From Alphaproteobacteria bacterium (GTDB taxonomy: Bacteria > Pseudomonadota > Alphaproteobacteria > Micavibrionales > Micavibrionaceae): a DNA stretch of 64,000 nt. Shown here piece by piece: positions 9,094-17,990 of this stretch. A model generated the notes under the pieces. That model ran no database searches and was not told the DNA's origin. It saw nothing but the letters and a program-made list of their open reading frames with translations. The stretch is taken from positions 152,582 through 216,581 of the forward strand of contig NZDE01000011.1 of NCBI GenBank assembly GCA_002690045.1. Direction: 5' to 3'. Position numbers and translations under genes: made by a program. The number at the start of each line of letters is the position of its first letter. The stretch's first letter is position 1.

Positions 9094-10371
9094 ATGTATT
9101 ATTTATACCGCCTACTCACCCGCCTAAGCGCCAGCGCAGTATTAAAGCGCCGTTTAAAAGCAGGTAAGGAAGATGCAAAACGCATTAATGAACGTATGGG
9201 CAAGGCGAGCCTACGCCGCCCTGACGGTGCGTTGCTTTGGATGCATGGCGCGAGTGTCGGCGAAGTTACGTCATTGATTACACTGACAAAAAAAATAAAA
9301 AAAGCGTACCCGAGCCTAGATGTTTTGATTACATCCGGCACGAAAACATCTGCAAATTTATTGGCGCAGCGTCAAATGGACGGTGTTTTCCACCAATATA
9401 TCCCGCTCGACCACCCCGCTTGGGTGAAAAATTTTCTGGATCATTGGGCACCAGATGCCGCAATTTTGGCAGAATCAGAATTATGGCCGAACTTGCTTAT
9501 GTCGGTTAAGGCGCGTGATATACCGACCGCACTGGTCAATGCACGTCTATCACCAAAATCATTTAAAAATTGGTCAAAGCTGAAAGGTTTTGCAGGGCAA
9601 ATGCTTAGTACATTCAGTGTGATTTTGACACAAACAGACGAAGATAAAACCCACTATACGCAGCTAGGCCACAATAATGTAATCACTGCAGGCAATATTA
9701 AATACAGCGCCCCGCCCTTACCGTATGACGCGGCAGAGCTTGCGCGCCTTCAAACAAAATTCAAAGACCGTCCAATATGGGTCTATGCCAGCACACACGC
9801 AGATGAAGAGGCACTTGCCTGCCGTGTACATGCGCACATCAAAAAAACATTACCCAGTGTATTAACGCTCATTGTACCACGCCACCCTGAACGCCGCGAT
9901 GCCATTGCTGCCAAATGTGACGTCGAAATGGGCGCGCCTGTATTGTTTCGCTCCGCCATGGCGACACCACCTGAAAATACCGAAATATATATCGCCGACA
10001 CGCTCGGGGAACTTGGCCTATTCTATCGTTTGGCTGATATCGCCGTGATTGGCCGCACTTTCAGCAATGATGGCGGCGGCGGGCACAATCCGTTAGAAGC
10101 AGCTCAACTTGGCTGCGTAACGCTCTATGGCCCATTTTTCCAAAATCTGAAAGACATCTTCAACGAAATGCACGATCAAGGCGCGGCCTTTTTAGTGCGC
10201 ACAGAACATGCACTGCAAACCGAGATTCTCAAGTTGTTTTTAGACCCTGTATTACAAAAACAATACCAAGACACCGCATTAAATTATATGAAGGATAAAG
10301 CCGATATTCTTGAAAACACATATCAAGAAATCATCCATATATTACCGCCCTCAATAAAGGGAGGCGCATAA
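9094..10371 (+). CDS. waaA: 3-deoxy-D-manno-octulosonic acid (Kdo) transferase
   Basis: Inner-membrane GT-B glycosyltransferase that adds Kdo from CMP-Kdo to the lipid A precursor, the first step of LPS core assembly. The family signature is seen in LLWMHGASVGE near residue 47, with the catalytic glutamate, and in the C-terminal half in GGHNPLEAAQLG near residue 330, the nucleotide-sugar site. The N terminus (MYYLYRLLTRLSA) is the usual membrane-associated helix. The length of 425 is normal. lpxK follows after one base, and its ribosome site is inside the end of this gene, so the two are translationally linked. Whether it adds one or two Kdo residues cannot be read from the sequence. Confidence 0.95.
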   Translation: MYYLYRLLTRLSASAVLKRRLKAGKEDAKRINERMGKASLRRPDGALLWMHGASVGEVTSLITLTKKIKKAYPSLDVLITSGTKTSANLLAQRQMDGVFHQYIPLDHPAWVKNFLDHWAPDAAILAESELWPNLLMSVKARDIPTALVNARLSPKSFKNWSKLKGFAGQMLSTFSVILTQTDEDKTHYTQLGHNNVITAGNIKYSAPPLPYDAAELARLQTKFKDRPIWVYASTHADEEALACRVHAHIKKTLPSVLTLIVPRHPERRDAIAAKCDVEMGAPVLFRSAMATPPENTEIYIADTLGELGLFYRLADIAVIGRTFSNDGGGGHNPLEAAQLGCVTLYGPFFQNLKDIFNEMHDQGAAFLVRTEHALQTEILKLFLDPVLQKQYQDTALNYMKDKADILENTYQEIIHILPPSIKGGA

Positions 10372-10372
10372 C

Positions 10373-11368
10373 ATGCCATTTAAAACACCATCTTTCTGGT
10401 ATGATGAAACACAAAATAATTTAAAAACAAAATTACTACGCCCATTTGGCGCGTTATATGGGGCGCTTAATGGGGCACGCATGCGCAAACGTGCATCTTA
10501 TGCATCGTCAACCGCTAAGGTCATCTGCATTGGCAATTTAACCGCAGGGGGCGGCGGAAAAACGCCGACCGCAATTGCGACAGGTAACTTACTTGGGCGT
10601 GACCATAGTGTATATTTAACACGCGGCTACGGGCGATCATCAAATACAGCGGATGTTGTCAGTACAGAGCATAGCGCCGCCGACGCAGGGGATGAGGCGT
10701 TATTACTCGCACGTCACCGCCCAACGATTATATCTGCTGACCGCGTGGCGGGTGCGAAAATGGCCGAAAACCATGGCGCAAAGCTAATCATTATGGATGA
10801 TGGTTTGCAAAACCCATCCCTTTATAAAGACTTACGCCTATGCGTGATTGATGGCCCGCGGGGCTTTGGAAATTTACGGTGTATTCCTGCAGGACCGCTG
10901 CGTCAGCCGCTTGAAATTGGACTAACGCAAGTTGATGCCTTTATTGTAATTGGCGCGCCGCGTGATAATATTGCACGTTTATTGCCCAAGGGCTTACCGC
11001 GCTTTAACGCACGTCTTGTGCCCCAGATTAATGCGCTGCCAGAGAATTACAAAACAATCCCCTACACCGCATTTTGTGGCATTGCGCAGCCTGATAAATT
11101 TAAAGAAAGCCTTACGGAAATTGGTGTAAAGTCATTATTTTTAGATGCATTTGCAGATCACCACAGCTTCACTGCTGCTGAATTAACGGCCCTAATGCAA
11201 AAAGCCAAGGCGCAAGGCGGACGTTTAATCACAACCGAGAAAGATTTTGTACGAATCCCTGACGGACCATGGAAAGACATGCTTGACGTTTTACCTGTAA
11301 TATTAGATTTTGAAGATCCTATCGCAGTTAAAACATTTATTGAGCAGCATTTATCAAGTGAAGTGTGA
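10373..11368 (+). CDS. lpxK: Tetraacyldisaccharide 4'-kinase LpxK
   Basis: Phosphorylates the 4' position of the tetraacyldisaccharide-1-phosphate, the sixth step of lipid A synthesis, at the cytoplasmic face of the inner membrane. The atypical P-loop is CIGNLTAGGGGKTPTA near residue 52, followed by RGYGR and the MDDGLQNPSL motif near residue 140 that holds the catalytic Asp. GGGAGG precedes the start. Its stop codon overlaps the ATG of the next gene (TGATG). The gene lies between waaA and an LpxL-type acyltransferase, a coherent lipid A block. Confidence 0.95.
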   Translation: MPFKTPSFWYDETQNNLKTKLLRPFGALYGALNGARMRKRASYASSTAKVICIGNLTAGGGGKTPTAIATGNLLGRDHSVYLTRGYGRSSNTADVVSTEHSAADAGDEALLLARHRPTIISADRVAGAKMAENHGAKLIIMDDGLQNPSLYKDLRLCVIDGPRGFGNLRCIPAGPLRQPLEIGLTQVDAFIVIGAPRDNIARLLPKGLPRFNARLVPQINALPENYKTIPYTAFCGIAQPDKFKESLTEIGVKSLFLDAFADHHSFTAAELTALMQKAKAQGGRLITTEKDFVRIPDGPWKDMLDVLPVILDFEDPIAVKTFIEQHLSSEV

Positions 11369-12219
11369 TGAAAAAAATTAAGTATCTATTCGAAGCATTA
11401 TTACTGTCTTTATTGGTATTAATTTTTAAGCTAATGCCTGCTGAGATGGCGAGCCAGATTGGCGCAAAACTCGCATTGCGCTTTGGTGTAAAGTCAGGCG
11501 CATCACGCACCGCCAAAGCCAATATTGATGCTGCCTTCCCTGAAATGGATAATAATGCGCGTGAACAGATACTTGTAGATATGTGGGATAACCTTGGGCG
11601 TGTTGTCGGTGAATATGCGCATTTGCCCGTGCTTTGTGAAAGTTACTGCGAAATTGAGAATATAGAAATTCTTGAAGACATCGCGGAGAAGCAAAGCCCC
11701 GCCTTATTTATCGGCATGCATCAAGCCAATTGGGAAGTTGCCGCTATGCAGCTTCGCCGTTTTCCTGGTTTAAATGTTGGTGCCGTTTACCGCGCGCCCA
11801 ACAACCCTTACGCTGATAGTATTTTACAGGCGCTTCGTGACTATAAAAAAGGCGAGCCATCATTCGCAAAATCAACGCGCGGGATGCGTGACATGATTGC
11901 GCATTTGAAAAATAACGGACAAATCGGCCTATTAATCGACCAAAAATACAATGAAGGTACGGAAGCCCTCTTCTTTAACCGTCCCGCTATGACCAGCACC
12001 GCCTATATTGAACTTGCCCGTAAATTCGATTGCCCAATCATTCCTGTTCAAATGGAGCGCATAGAAAGCTGCTTTTTCAAAATGACTGTGCATCCGCCGC
12101 TGGAACTCAATTTGAACGCCCCTGATGAAGCGCTTGCCGAGACGCATAAAATGCTCGAAGAATGGATACGTACTAAGCCCGCCGAATGGCTATGGGTGCA
12201 TAAGCGTTGGAAAAAATAA
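11368..12219 (+). CDS. Lipid A acyltransferase (LpxL/HtrB family)
   Basis: Transfers a secondary acyl chain from acyl-ACP to Kdo-lipid A. The catalytic HX4E motif is seen as His-Gln-Ala-Asn-Trp-Glu near residue 118, followed by the substrate region with RAPNNPYAD. There is one N-terminal membrane segment at about residues 8-26, as in the family, and the length of 283 residues is slightly short but normal for alphaproteobacterial members. The ATG overlaps the lpxK stop. LpxL and LpxM cannot be separated from the sequence alone. Confidence 0.9.
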   Translation: MKKIKYLFEALLLSLLVLIFKLMPAEMASQIGAKLALRFGVKSGASRTAKANIDAAFPEMDNNAREQILVDMWDNLGRVVGEYAHLPVLCESYCEIENIEILEDIAEKQSPALFIGMHQANWEVAAMQLRRFPGLNVGAVYRAPNNPYADSILQALRDYKKGEPSFAKSTRGMRDMIAHLKNNGQIGLLIDQKYNEGTEALFFNRPAMTSTAYIELARKFDCPIIPVQMERIESCFFKMTVHPPLELNLNAPDEALAETHKMLEEWIRTKPAEWLWVHKRWKK

Positions 12220-12232
12220 TAACGTCGGCATT

Positions 12233-12260
12233 GTCATCCCGAGCGTAGCTGAGGGATGAC
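12233..12260. repeat. Short GTCATCCC...GGGATGAC palindromic repeat, possible two-way terminator
   Basis: An inverted repeat with eight-base arms GTCATCCC and GGGATGAC around a GAGCGTAGCTGA centre. It lies in the gap between the convergent ends of the lpxL-type gene and gcvH, where no other terminator is seen, so it may serve both. Its sequence equals one arm of the longer element at 57718, and resembles palindromic repeats that are widespread in alphaproteobacteria. Confidence 0.65.
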
Positions 12261-12265
12261 ACTTA

Positions 12266-12640
12266 CTAAGCGTTCTCTGCGCAGAAGGCTTGATAAGCCG
12301 CTTCATCCATCAAGTCAGACAGATCATCCGCGCCGTTCATGCGGATTTTTACAATCCAGCCAGAATCCATATCTTCTTTAACTTGTTCCGGGTTATCTGG
12401 AAGCGCGTCGTTTACTTCGACAATTTCACCGCCGACTGGTGTATAAACTTCAGCTGCAGCTTTCACAGATTCAATGACTGCAAAATCAGCGCCTTTATCA
12501 AATGTCGCGCCAACATCTGGCAGTTCGACAAAAACCAAATCGCCCAGCGCTTCGCCTGCGTGTTTGGTAATCCCAATCCACACAATATCACCGTCAATTT
12601 TGATTTCTTCGTGGTCTTTTGTGTATTTTGTTTCGCTCAT
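12266..12640 (-). CDS. gcvH: Glycine cleavage system H protein
   Basis: Small lipoyl carrier that shuttles the aminomethyl group between the P, T and L proteins. The lipoylation lysine is in the conserved FAVIESVKAAAEVY segment near residue 60. I start it at the ATG at 12640 (MSETKYTK), which gives the usual 124 residues; the frame is open further into gcvT. The gcvT stop codon lies one base upstream of this start, so they are coupled. The P-protein subunits are 43 kb away at 56-61 kb. Confidence 0.95.
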   Translation of the reverse strand: MSETKYTKDHEEIKIDGDIVWIGITKHAGEALGDLVFVELPDVGATFDKGADFAVIESVKAAAEVYTPVGGEIVEVNDALPDNPEQVKEDMDSGWIVKIRMNGADDLSDLMDEAAYQAFCAENA

Positions 12641-12641
12641 C

Positions 12642-13742
12642 TTACGCAGCCTTTCCTTTAGGTGTTGCTGATTTTGTTTTTGCCTCAATAAAGGGCAGTT
12701 TTGTTACAACCGCTTTTAGCTTACGGCCGCGCACATCCAAGAACACATCCGTATCTGCCGCGCTATATTCTGCCAAAACATACCCCATTGCAATGGATTT
12801 ATTGAGGGATGGGCTGTGCCCTCCACTTGTTAATTTGCCGATTTCATTGCCATCCGCATCGGTGATACTAACGCCTTCACGCGCAACACCTTTATCAATC
12901 AGGGTTATGCCCACGCGCTTACGGCTAACGCCATTTGCAACATGTTCCGCAATAACCGCGCCGCCGATATAGTCAGCATCTTTCTTACGAACGACCCATG
13001 ACAAATCAGCCTCAATTGGTGATGTTTCAGCGTCTATATCATGCCCATAGAGCGGATAGCCCATTTCAAGGCGCAGGGAGTCGCGTGCAGCTAAGCCACA
13101 AGGCAAAGCCCCATGGTCATCAATAAGCTTGTTCCATAGCGCAAGTGCATCACCTGCCAGTACCGATATTTCAAAACCATCTTCCCCTGTATACCCAAGG
13201 CGAGATACCCATATATCCCCATAATGCGCCATACGCATATAGCCCAGCGCGGATAGGTCTTGCCCTATGGCTATAGAAAGCGCAGCTTCCGCCTTTGGCC
13301 CTTGTAGCGCGATTAACGCACGGTCATCATAACGTGTCAGTGTTATACCGGCAGGAAGCTGACTTTCAATCCATGCGATGTCTTTTTCCTTACAGCCCGC
13401 ATTAATAACAGCGAAGCAATGATCGTCTGCTAGCTTTGTGATAATCAAATCATCAATTATGCCGCCTTGTTCATTTGTAAGTACTGTGTACTTTGCTGTA
13501 GTCGGCGCGGCCTTCTCCAATGCAGATGGGGTGATGCGCTGAATAAAGTCGATTACCCCGTCCCCCTTTAGAGCAATTTGCCCCATATGGGACACATCAA
13601 ACAGGCCTAAACTTTCTCTTACCGCTTTATGTTCAGCCAGTACGCCGGCCTCGTAATAAAATGGCATCATATAGCCTGCGAACTCACCCATGCTTTTGGC
13701 ATGGTCTTTATGGTACGGATATAGCGCAGTTTGTAATTCCAT
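12642..13742 (-). CDS. gcvT: Aminomethyltransferase (glycine cleavage T protein)
   Basis: Moves the methylene group from the H-protein-bound intermediate to tetrahydrofolate and releases ammonia. The family features are seen in the N-terminal FDVSHMGQI region, where GcvT binds folate, in the central GYTGEDGFEI motif near residue 180 and in GLAARDSLRLE near residue 220 (catalytic Asp region). At 366 residues it is of usual size. AAGGAG sits before the ATG. It lies 26 bases downstream of purC on the same strand and directly upstream of gcvH. Confidence 0.95.
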   Translation of the reverse strand: MELQTALYPYHKDHAKSMGEFAGYMMPFYYEAGVLAEHKAVRESLGLFDVSHMGQIALKGDGVIDFIQRITPSALEKAAPTTAKYTVLTNEQGGIIDDLIITKLADDHCFAVINAGCKEKDIAWIESQLPAGITLTRYDDRALIALQGPKAEAALSIAIGQDLSALGYMRMAHYGDIWVSRLGYTGEDGFEISVLAGDALALWNKLIDDHGALPCGLAARDSLRLEMGYPLYGHDIDAETSPIEADLSWVVRKKDADYIGGAVIAEHVANGVSRKRVGITLIDKGVAREGVSITDADGNEIGKLTSGGHSPSLNKSIAMGYVLAEYSAADTDVFLDVRGRKLKAVVTKLPFIEAKTKSATPKGKAA

Positions 13743-13768
13743 GTCCCTACACTCCTTGTTTAAAATAA

Positions 13769-14626
13769 TTATAACTTACGTGGCTGACTGCCGCGCCCTA
13801 CGCTACGTAGACGGCGGGCACGCGCCAGTTCATTTTCAATACCCTCTAGGCCAGCAGCAAGCTCTTCGTTTACATGGCCTTCTTGTATAAAGCCTTTCTC
13901 AGGTATAATGCCTAGGCGCGCAGCAATTTCTTGATAGCCCTCTATGAGGACAAGGTCTTCCATGTCTATACGGTCACGGCCTAGACGGTCATCAGTCTTA
14001 ATATCCCATATACGGCAATTATCAGGTGATATTTCATCCGCGAGTAGCAAATAGACTTCACCGAACTCACCAAAGATACGCCCAAATTCAATTCTAAAAT
14101 CGACAAGGCGCATATTCACGCCACACATCATCCCGTTTAGGAAGTCATTAATACGCGAAGACATATAGATAATATCTTCAAGCTCAAACGGATCGACAAT
14201 GCCACGTTCAATCGCGTGATATTCATTTATCAGTAAACGTTTACCATTGTCATGTTTAGCGTATAGCTCAAATACAGGCTGATTAAGGATCGTGCCCTCT
14301 TCAACATTGAGGCGCTCACATAACTTACCGGCTGCAACGTTACGTACCATTACCTCCATACCAATAACTTCAACACGGCGGACAAGCTGTTCACGCATGT
14401 TCAGTTGCTTGATAAAGTGTGTTGGCACACCTACTTCTTCAATACGTGTCATGATATGTGCTGATATACGGTTAGTCAGCACACCCTTACCAGAAATACT
14501 CTGTGTTTTCTTCCTGCTACCAGGGCCTACAACATCATCCTTGAAATAGACAATACAATTATTCGGATCATCTGCTTCCAATATTGTTTTTGTTAGGCCT
14601 TCACTAATTACTGTTTTGCGTGCCAT
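13769..14626 (-). CDS. purC: SAICAR synthetase PurC, divergent
   Basis: ATP-dependent ligase of purine synthesis that joins CAIR and aspartate. Conserved parts are GKGVLTNRIS near residue 47, VPTHFIKQLNMREQLV near residue 67, VRNVAAG near residue 94, LVDFRIEFG near residue 174 and ADEISPDNCRIWD near residue 196. Departures are notable. The N-terminal EGKxK motif reads EGLTKTI, the usual DATAFN segment reads DVVGPGS, and the SEEHI region reads NEYHA. A C-terminal tail of about 40 extra residues is present. It could be a true but drifted PurC or a paralogue. The neighbouring DUF1476 gene is the usual partner of purC. Confidence 0.85.
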   Translation of the reverse strand: MARKTVISEGLTKTILEADDPNNCIVYFKDDVVGPGSRKKTQSISGKGVLTNRISAHIMTRIEEVGVPTHFIKQLNMREQLVRRVEVIGMEVMVRNVAAGKLCERLNVEEGTILNQPVFELYAKHDNGKRLLINEYHAIERGIVDPFELEDIIYMSSRINDFLNGMMCGVNMRLVDFRIEFGRIFGEFGEVYLLLADEISPDNCRIWDIKTDDRLGRDRIDMEDLVLIEGYQEIAARLGIIPEKGFIQEGHVNEELAAGLEGIENELARARRLRSVGRGSQPRKL

Positions 14627-14841
14627 ATATACGCCCCAATTAATGTTATAACGCTAAGAATATGGTGGTTATAATAACGGGCATTCAGACCCATGGAAAG
14701 GCTATAACAAAATATTGCGGATTTTGCGCACGTAAGTCTGTATTATTTAGAGATTATTTACTATTATTCTATGTAATAGATATTCTATACGATGCAGCGT
14801 CATCGTGATTTAACATTAAACATTTTAAGGATGATACATAT

Positions 14842-15165
14842 ATGAGTATTGAAGATCGCAAAAAGGCGTTTGAAGATAAATATGCACATGATGCAGAACT
14901 GCACTTCAAGGTCGAAGCGCGGACATGTAAGTTATTCGGCCTATGGCTAGCCAAAGAAATCGGCCTTGATGACGATACGGCAAAAAGCTATGCCGGTGAC
15001 GTTATTGCTGCCAATCTGGAAGAAGCTGGTTATGATGATGTCATCCGCAAGGTACGCCCTGACATTGACTCCAAGGGCCTAGACCTCTCAGACCACGTGC
15101 TTGAAGTAAAACTGGCTGAATTTGAAGCACAGGCAAAAGAACAGCTAATGAATGAAGTTGCATAG
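14842..15165 (+). CDS. DUF1476 protein, F1-ATPase zeta-subunit (inhibitor) family
   Basis: A 107-residue helical protein that matches the alphaproteobacterial DUF1476 family. Its best studied member in Paracoccus is the zeta subunit, which blocks ATP hydrolysis by the F1FO synthase. Family features seen are the N-terminal EDRKKAFEDKYAHDAEL, the ARTCKLFGLWLAKEIGL helix and VIAANLEEAG. A GGAT lies nine bases before the ATG. Divergent from purC across a 215-base gap with no other feature I can support. A terminator follows. Members in other alphaproteobacteria differ in how strongly they inhibit, so activity here is not certain. Confidence 0.85.
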   Translation: MSIEDRKKAFEDKYAHDAELHFKVEARTCKLFGLWLAKEIGLDDDTAKSYAGDVIAANLEEAGYDDVIRKVRPDIDSKGLDLSDHVLEVKLAEFEAQAKEQLMNEVA

Positions 15166-15189
15166 TTAGGCTTTAGAATTATCATTTAA

Positions 15190-15223
15190 GGCACCCTTCC
15201 TGGACAGGATTGGGTGCTTTTTT
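15190..15223 (+). terminator. Intrinsic terminator after the zeta-subunit gene
   Basis: GGCACCC and GGGTGC arms around a 15-base loop, followed by a run of T residues, 25 bases after the stop codon. Confidence 0.75.
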
Positions 15224-15274
15224 ATAGGGATCAAAAAACAAGTTGATATTATGTAAAATTTTGTGTAGTATATG

Positions 15275-15295
15275 CCCTATATTTGATATATAGGG
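15275..15295. promoter_or_regulatory. Palindromic site just upstream of the gene at 15306
   Basis: CCCTATAT and ATATAGGG are perfect eight-base inverted arms around TTGAT, ending ten bases before the start codon. The position would let a bound protein, or a hairpin in the message, block translation or early transcription. No ribosome site is seen between it and the ATG other than GGGAC. The role is inference. Confidence 0.45.
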
Positions 15296-15305
15296 ACTTA
15301 GCATA

Positions 15306-16295
15306 ATGAATACGGAAATAAACAGCATTAATGCGATAGATATTAAATCTGTTGATGAAGATGCAGCGCATGTACTACATAGCGCGGTAATAGCTATAAA
15401 AGCAATAATGGACCTACGCCATAAAATGGATGCCGAAGGAAAGCACGATAAAGCGCTATATGTTCTTGCGGGTGAAGAACACGACAAACCTTCACACCAG
15501 ATATTTAATGCGCTTGTTATAAAAGCCCTTATAGAACATGACGAAAAACCACTTATTACACATGAGTTACATAGCGACCTCCTTATAAAAACTTTACAGG
15601 ACAACTTTCGTGGTATTTATGATGCTGTAAAAGATAAAATTATCCAATTAGGTAATGTACAAACTGCAGCTTTGTCATTTACAAACTCTTTGGCGGACTC
15701 GCCGTATACGTGCCAAGTGTATTACAGATACTTAGCATCAAAGATTAAGAGTAAAGACATTCAGTCCGCCTTCAATGACGCACCAACAAAAGAATATAAA
15801 AAATCAGAAAATAGTTTTATTGATGGCTGCCTAAGCGAAATACGTGCACAATATGGAACTATGACACTTTATGACAGGTTCATAGGTCGTAAGCTGGCCT
15901 ATAGAAATCAATTTATGCATAATGCGGCTATCAAACTAGCGGAAGAGAGTAAAGCAAGAATTGTGTTTCAACACTGCGGGGTAGCTCATATTAATGGTGG
16001 TGATTATACCGATTCTAAGCATGGATTGGTCGCCCTATTTAACGCATCTAATGATACCATTTTACCTTTATATCTTTCGGATAACAGAAAAGACGTTCAA
16101 ACAGAGAACAGTCTGCGTGTTGCATTATCAGGCAAGGCTGCATATTACTCCCCAAAAACAGGCCTTCCATATAAATTCAGTATAGACGTAATGGCACGAA
16201 GACCTGAGTTAAACACGCGTGAGAGCGAAATACGATATACCAATCGTCTATTACAAAATGTCGGCTTACCTGACCTTGTATTGGAAAAAGCATAA
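15306..16295 (+). CDS. Unknown protein, possibly TraB/ChaN-like
   Basis: A 329-residue soluble protein with no signal peptide. Two stretches recall the TraB/ChaN/EreA-like fold. One is a GEEHDKPSH segment at about residue 56, where those families have a Gly-Glu-x-His motif. The other, near residues 205-240, has an Arg-Asn-x-x-Met helix start and then a Gly-Val-Ala-His strand end. The link is by motif pattern only and I give it low weight. The gene has its own palindromic upstream site and a strong terminator, so it looks like an independently regulated single gene. Confidence 0.7.
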   Translation: MNTEINSINAIDIKSVDEDAAHVLHSAVIAIKAIMDLRHKMDAEGKHDKALYVLAGEEHDKPSHQIFNALVIKALIEHDEKPLITHELHSDLLIKTLQDNFRGIYDAVKDKIIQLGNVQTAALSFTNSLADSPYTCQVYYRYLASKIKSKDIQSAFNDAPTKEYKKSENSFIDGCLSEIRAQYGTMTLYDRFIGRKLAYRNQFMHNAAIKLAEESKARIVFQHCGVAHINGGDYTDSKHGLVALFNASNDTILPLYLSDNRKDVQTENSLRVALSGKAAYYSPKTGLPYKFSIDVMARRPELNTRESEIRYTNRLLQNVGLPDLVLEKA

Positions 16296-16310
16296 GGTTA
16301 CAGACAATAA

Positions 16311-16350
16311 AAATCCCCCGAATGCTTATAGCGCATTCTGGGGGTTTTAT
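16311..16350 (+). terminator. Intrinsic terminator after the gene at 15306
   Basis: CCCCCGAATGC and GCATTCTGGGGG form a long stem with one wobble or mismatch and a five-base loop, followed by TTTTATTTTT. It begins 15 bases after the stop codon. Confidence 0.85.
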
Positions 16351-16493
16351 TTTTCCCATTCAACTCGCGTTGTGCCCCCGTTCTTAGCGGGCAGATTTTA
16401 CGCTATACCAAAAAATAGGTTATGCAGAGTCTTTCCTGATTTTTATATATTGTATTTTTGGGGATAAGTTTCAAAGTTTTTTGATTCCCCTGT

Positions 16494-17990
16494 TTAATTC
16501 TGGCGGATAACCTTATACAACTCGCCCACGCGGATGTTCTGCTGCGGTGCAATCAAGCCATTCAGCACGCGGAAATACTCTGAACTATACTTCCCAAACA
16601 CTTTGTTTTGATTTCTGGCTAAGCCATCAATGGTGTCACCTTGCTGCGCCATGACCAGACCAATTGTATCACCTTGACCAACTTCGCCTTTGGAAATGCG
16701 CTGAAAACTAAACGCCATTGCTTTATACGCTTTCTCATCCTCTGCGCTGATCCCTTGCGGCATCGCAATTTGGAAGCGGATGAATGTCTTTGGCGCCCAT
16801 GATAGGGCAATTAAGCGTATTTGCGCCGCGCGGCCATTAATATGGCCTGGGAATACGGCTGTCGCCGCGGGAATGCCGTTGATAGTAATTGGTTCAATCA
16901 ACTGCATGGGTTCTTTTTCCATCCATTCATATTGAATATAGGCCTGCGGGGATACATCTTGTTTAGATACCCCCATATCCATAACAGCAATACCCTGCGC
17001 TGTTTTATCCTTCGGTGAAATTATGACCTCAGTTGGACGGTTAATCACGTTTGCAAATTCTGGTAGATTAAACTTAAAGCCAATTTCAGGGTGAATAAAC
17101 GCGCCATCACGCTCGAAGCCTTGTGCTGCTGAGCTTCCCCAAGCAAGCCCCATAATCTTTTTCAAATAATCACTTTTATTAACGACCATTTGGTTTTGTG
17201 GGTATTTACGCGCTTCCCCTGCAGTCTTGCTCACACGCTCCTGTGTCAGTGGGTGCGTAGAAAAATAATTAACCTGAGGTGCGGCATCTTGCCCGTTTGC
17301 TTTTGCTTCAAGCGCTGAAAATGCACCAAGGCTTGTTAGAAAGCGGTTCATCCCTGATGGATCATAGCCAGCGCGGTGCAAATAACGCACACCAAGCATG
17401 TCAGCTTCGTTCTCCTGCGAGCGTGAATAACTGCTTAAATACAAATTCTGACCAAGATTCGCCGCCCGCGCGACATTAGGGTTATCAACGGCTGCGCCCA
17501 GAATCGCCGCGCCAAGCGATGTTACGACGCCATGGGAATAGCGCTCCGCGCTGTGGCGACCTGTAATATGCCCTATTTCGTGACCAAGGACAGCCGCAAG
17601 TTCAGCCTCATCATTGGCAAGCGCCAAAATACCGCGGGTAATGTATATATAGCCCCCTGGTATAGCGAAGGCGTTTGCCTCAGGCGAATCGAGGAGGAAG
17701 AATTTATACTGCACATCTGGGCGCTCAGTATTCTGTGCCAGTTTCTGCCCAATTTTATTCACATAGTCGGTTAAGGCTTTGTCCTTTACGAGACCACCGA
17801 ACTGTTTAAGAACCTTTTCATGCTCCTGCGCGCCAACTTGGTTTTCCTGCTGCGGTGACATAAAAGATGCAAATTGACGTTCCCCCGTTGCTGGATTAGT
17901 TGAACAGGCAGATAAACTCATGCTAAAGCAGAACAACAGAGCAAAAGAAACACGTGAAGACATAGAGGTTTTAAACAATATGCGGGGCAT
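16494..17990 (-). CDS. M48 family metalloprotease lipoprotein
   Basis: Zinc protease of the BepA/LoiP type, expected at the periplasmic side of the outer membrane where it takes part in protein quality control. The N terminus has a lipoprotein signal ending Leu-Ser-Ala-Cys-Ser, so lipidation of that Cys is likely. The zinc motif HEIGHITGRH lies near residue 128, with the third ligand glutamate in the ENEADMLGV stretch near residue 194. The C-terminal 60 residues look like a LysM-type module (GDTIDGLA). I chose the ATG at 17990, which has AGGAAAG before it; this start overlaps the divergent gene's start. Confidence 0.9.
   Translation of the reverse strand: MPRILFKTSMSSRVSFALLFCFSMSLSACSTNPATGERQFASFMSPQQENQVGAQEHEKVLKQFGGLVKDKALTDYVNKIGQKLAQNTERPDVQYKFFLLDSPEANAFAIPGGYIYITRGILALANDEAELAAVLGHEIGHITGRHSAERYSHGVVTSLGAAILGAAVDNPNVARAANLGQNLYLSSYSRSQENEADMLGVRYLHRAGYDPSGMNRFLTSLGAFSALEAKANGQDAAPQVNYFSTHPLTQERVSKTAGEARKYPQNQMVVNKSDYLKKIMGLAWGSSAAQGFERDGAFIHPEIGFKFNLPEFANVINRPTEVIISPKDKTAQGIAVMDMGVSKQDVSPQAYIQYEWMEKEPMQLIEPITINGIPAATAVFPGHINGRAAQIRLIALSWAPKTFIRFQIAMPQGISAEDEKAYKAMAFSFQRISKGEVGQGDTIGLVMAQQGDTIDGLARNQNKVFGKYSSEYFRVLNGLIAPQQNIRVGELYKVIRQN

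Noticed and set aside
14627-14841. The 215-base gap between purC and the zeta-subunit gene as an RNA gene
   Set aside because: AT-rich with no stable long stem or known riboswitch core that I can see; it most likely holds only the divergent promoters.
16455-16490. Hairpin GGGGA...TCCCC downstream of the M48 gene
   Set aside because: The stem is five bases with a long loop and no T run on either strand.
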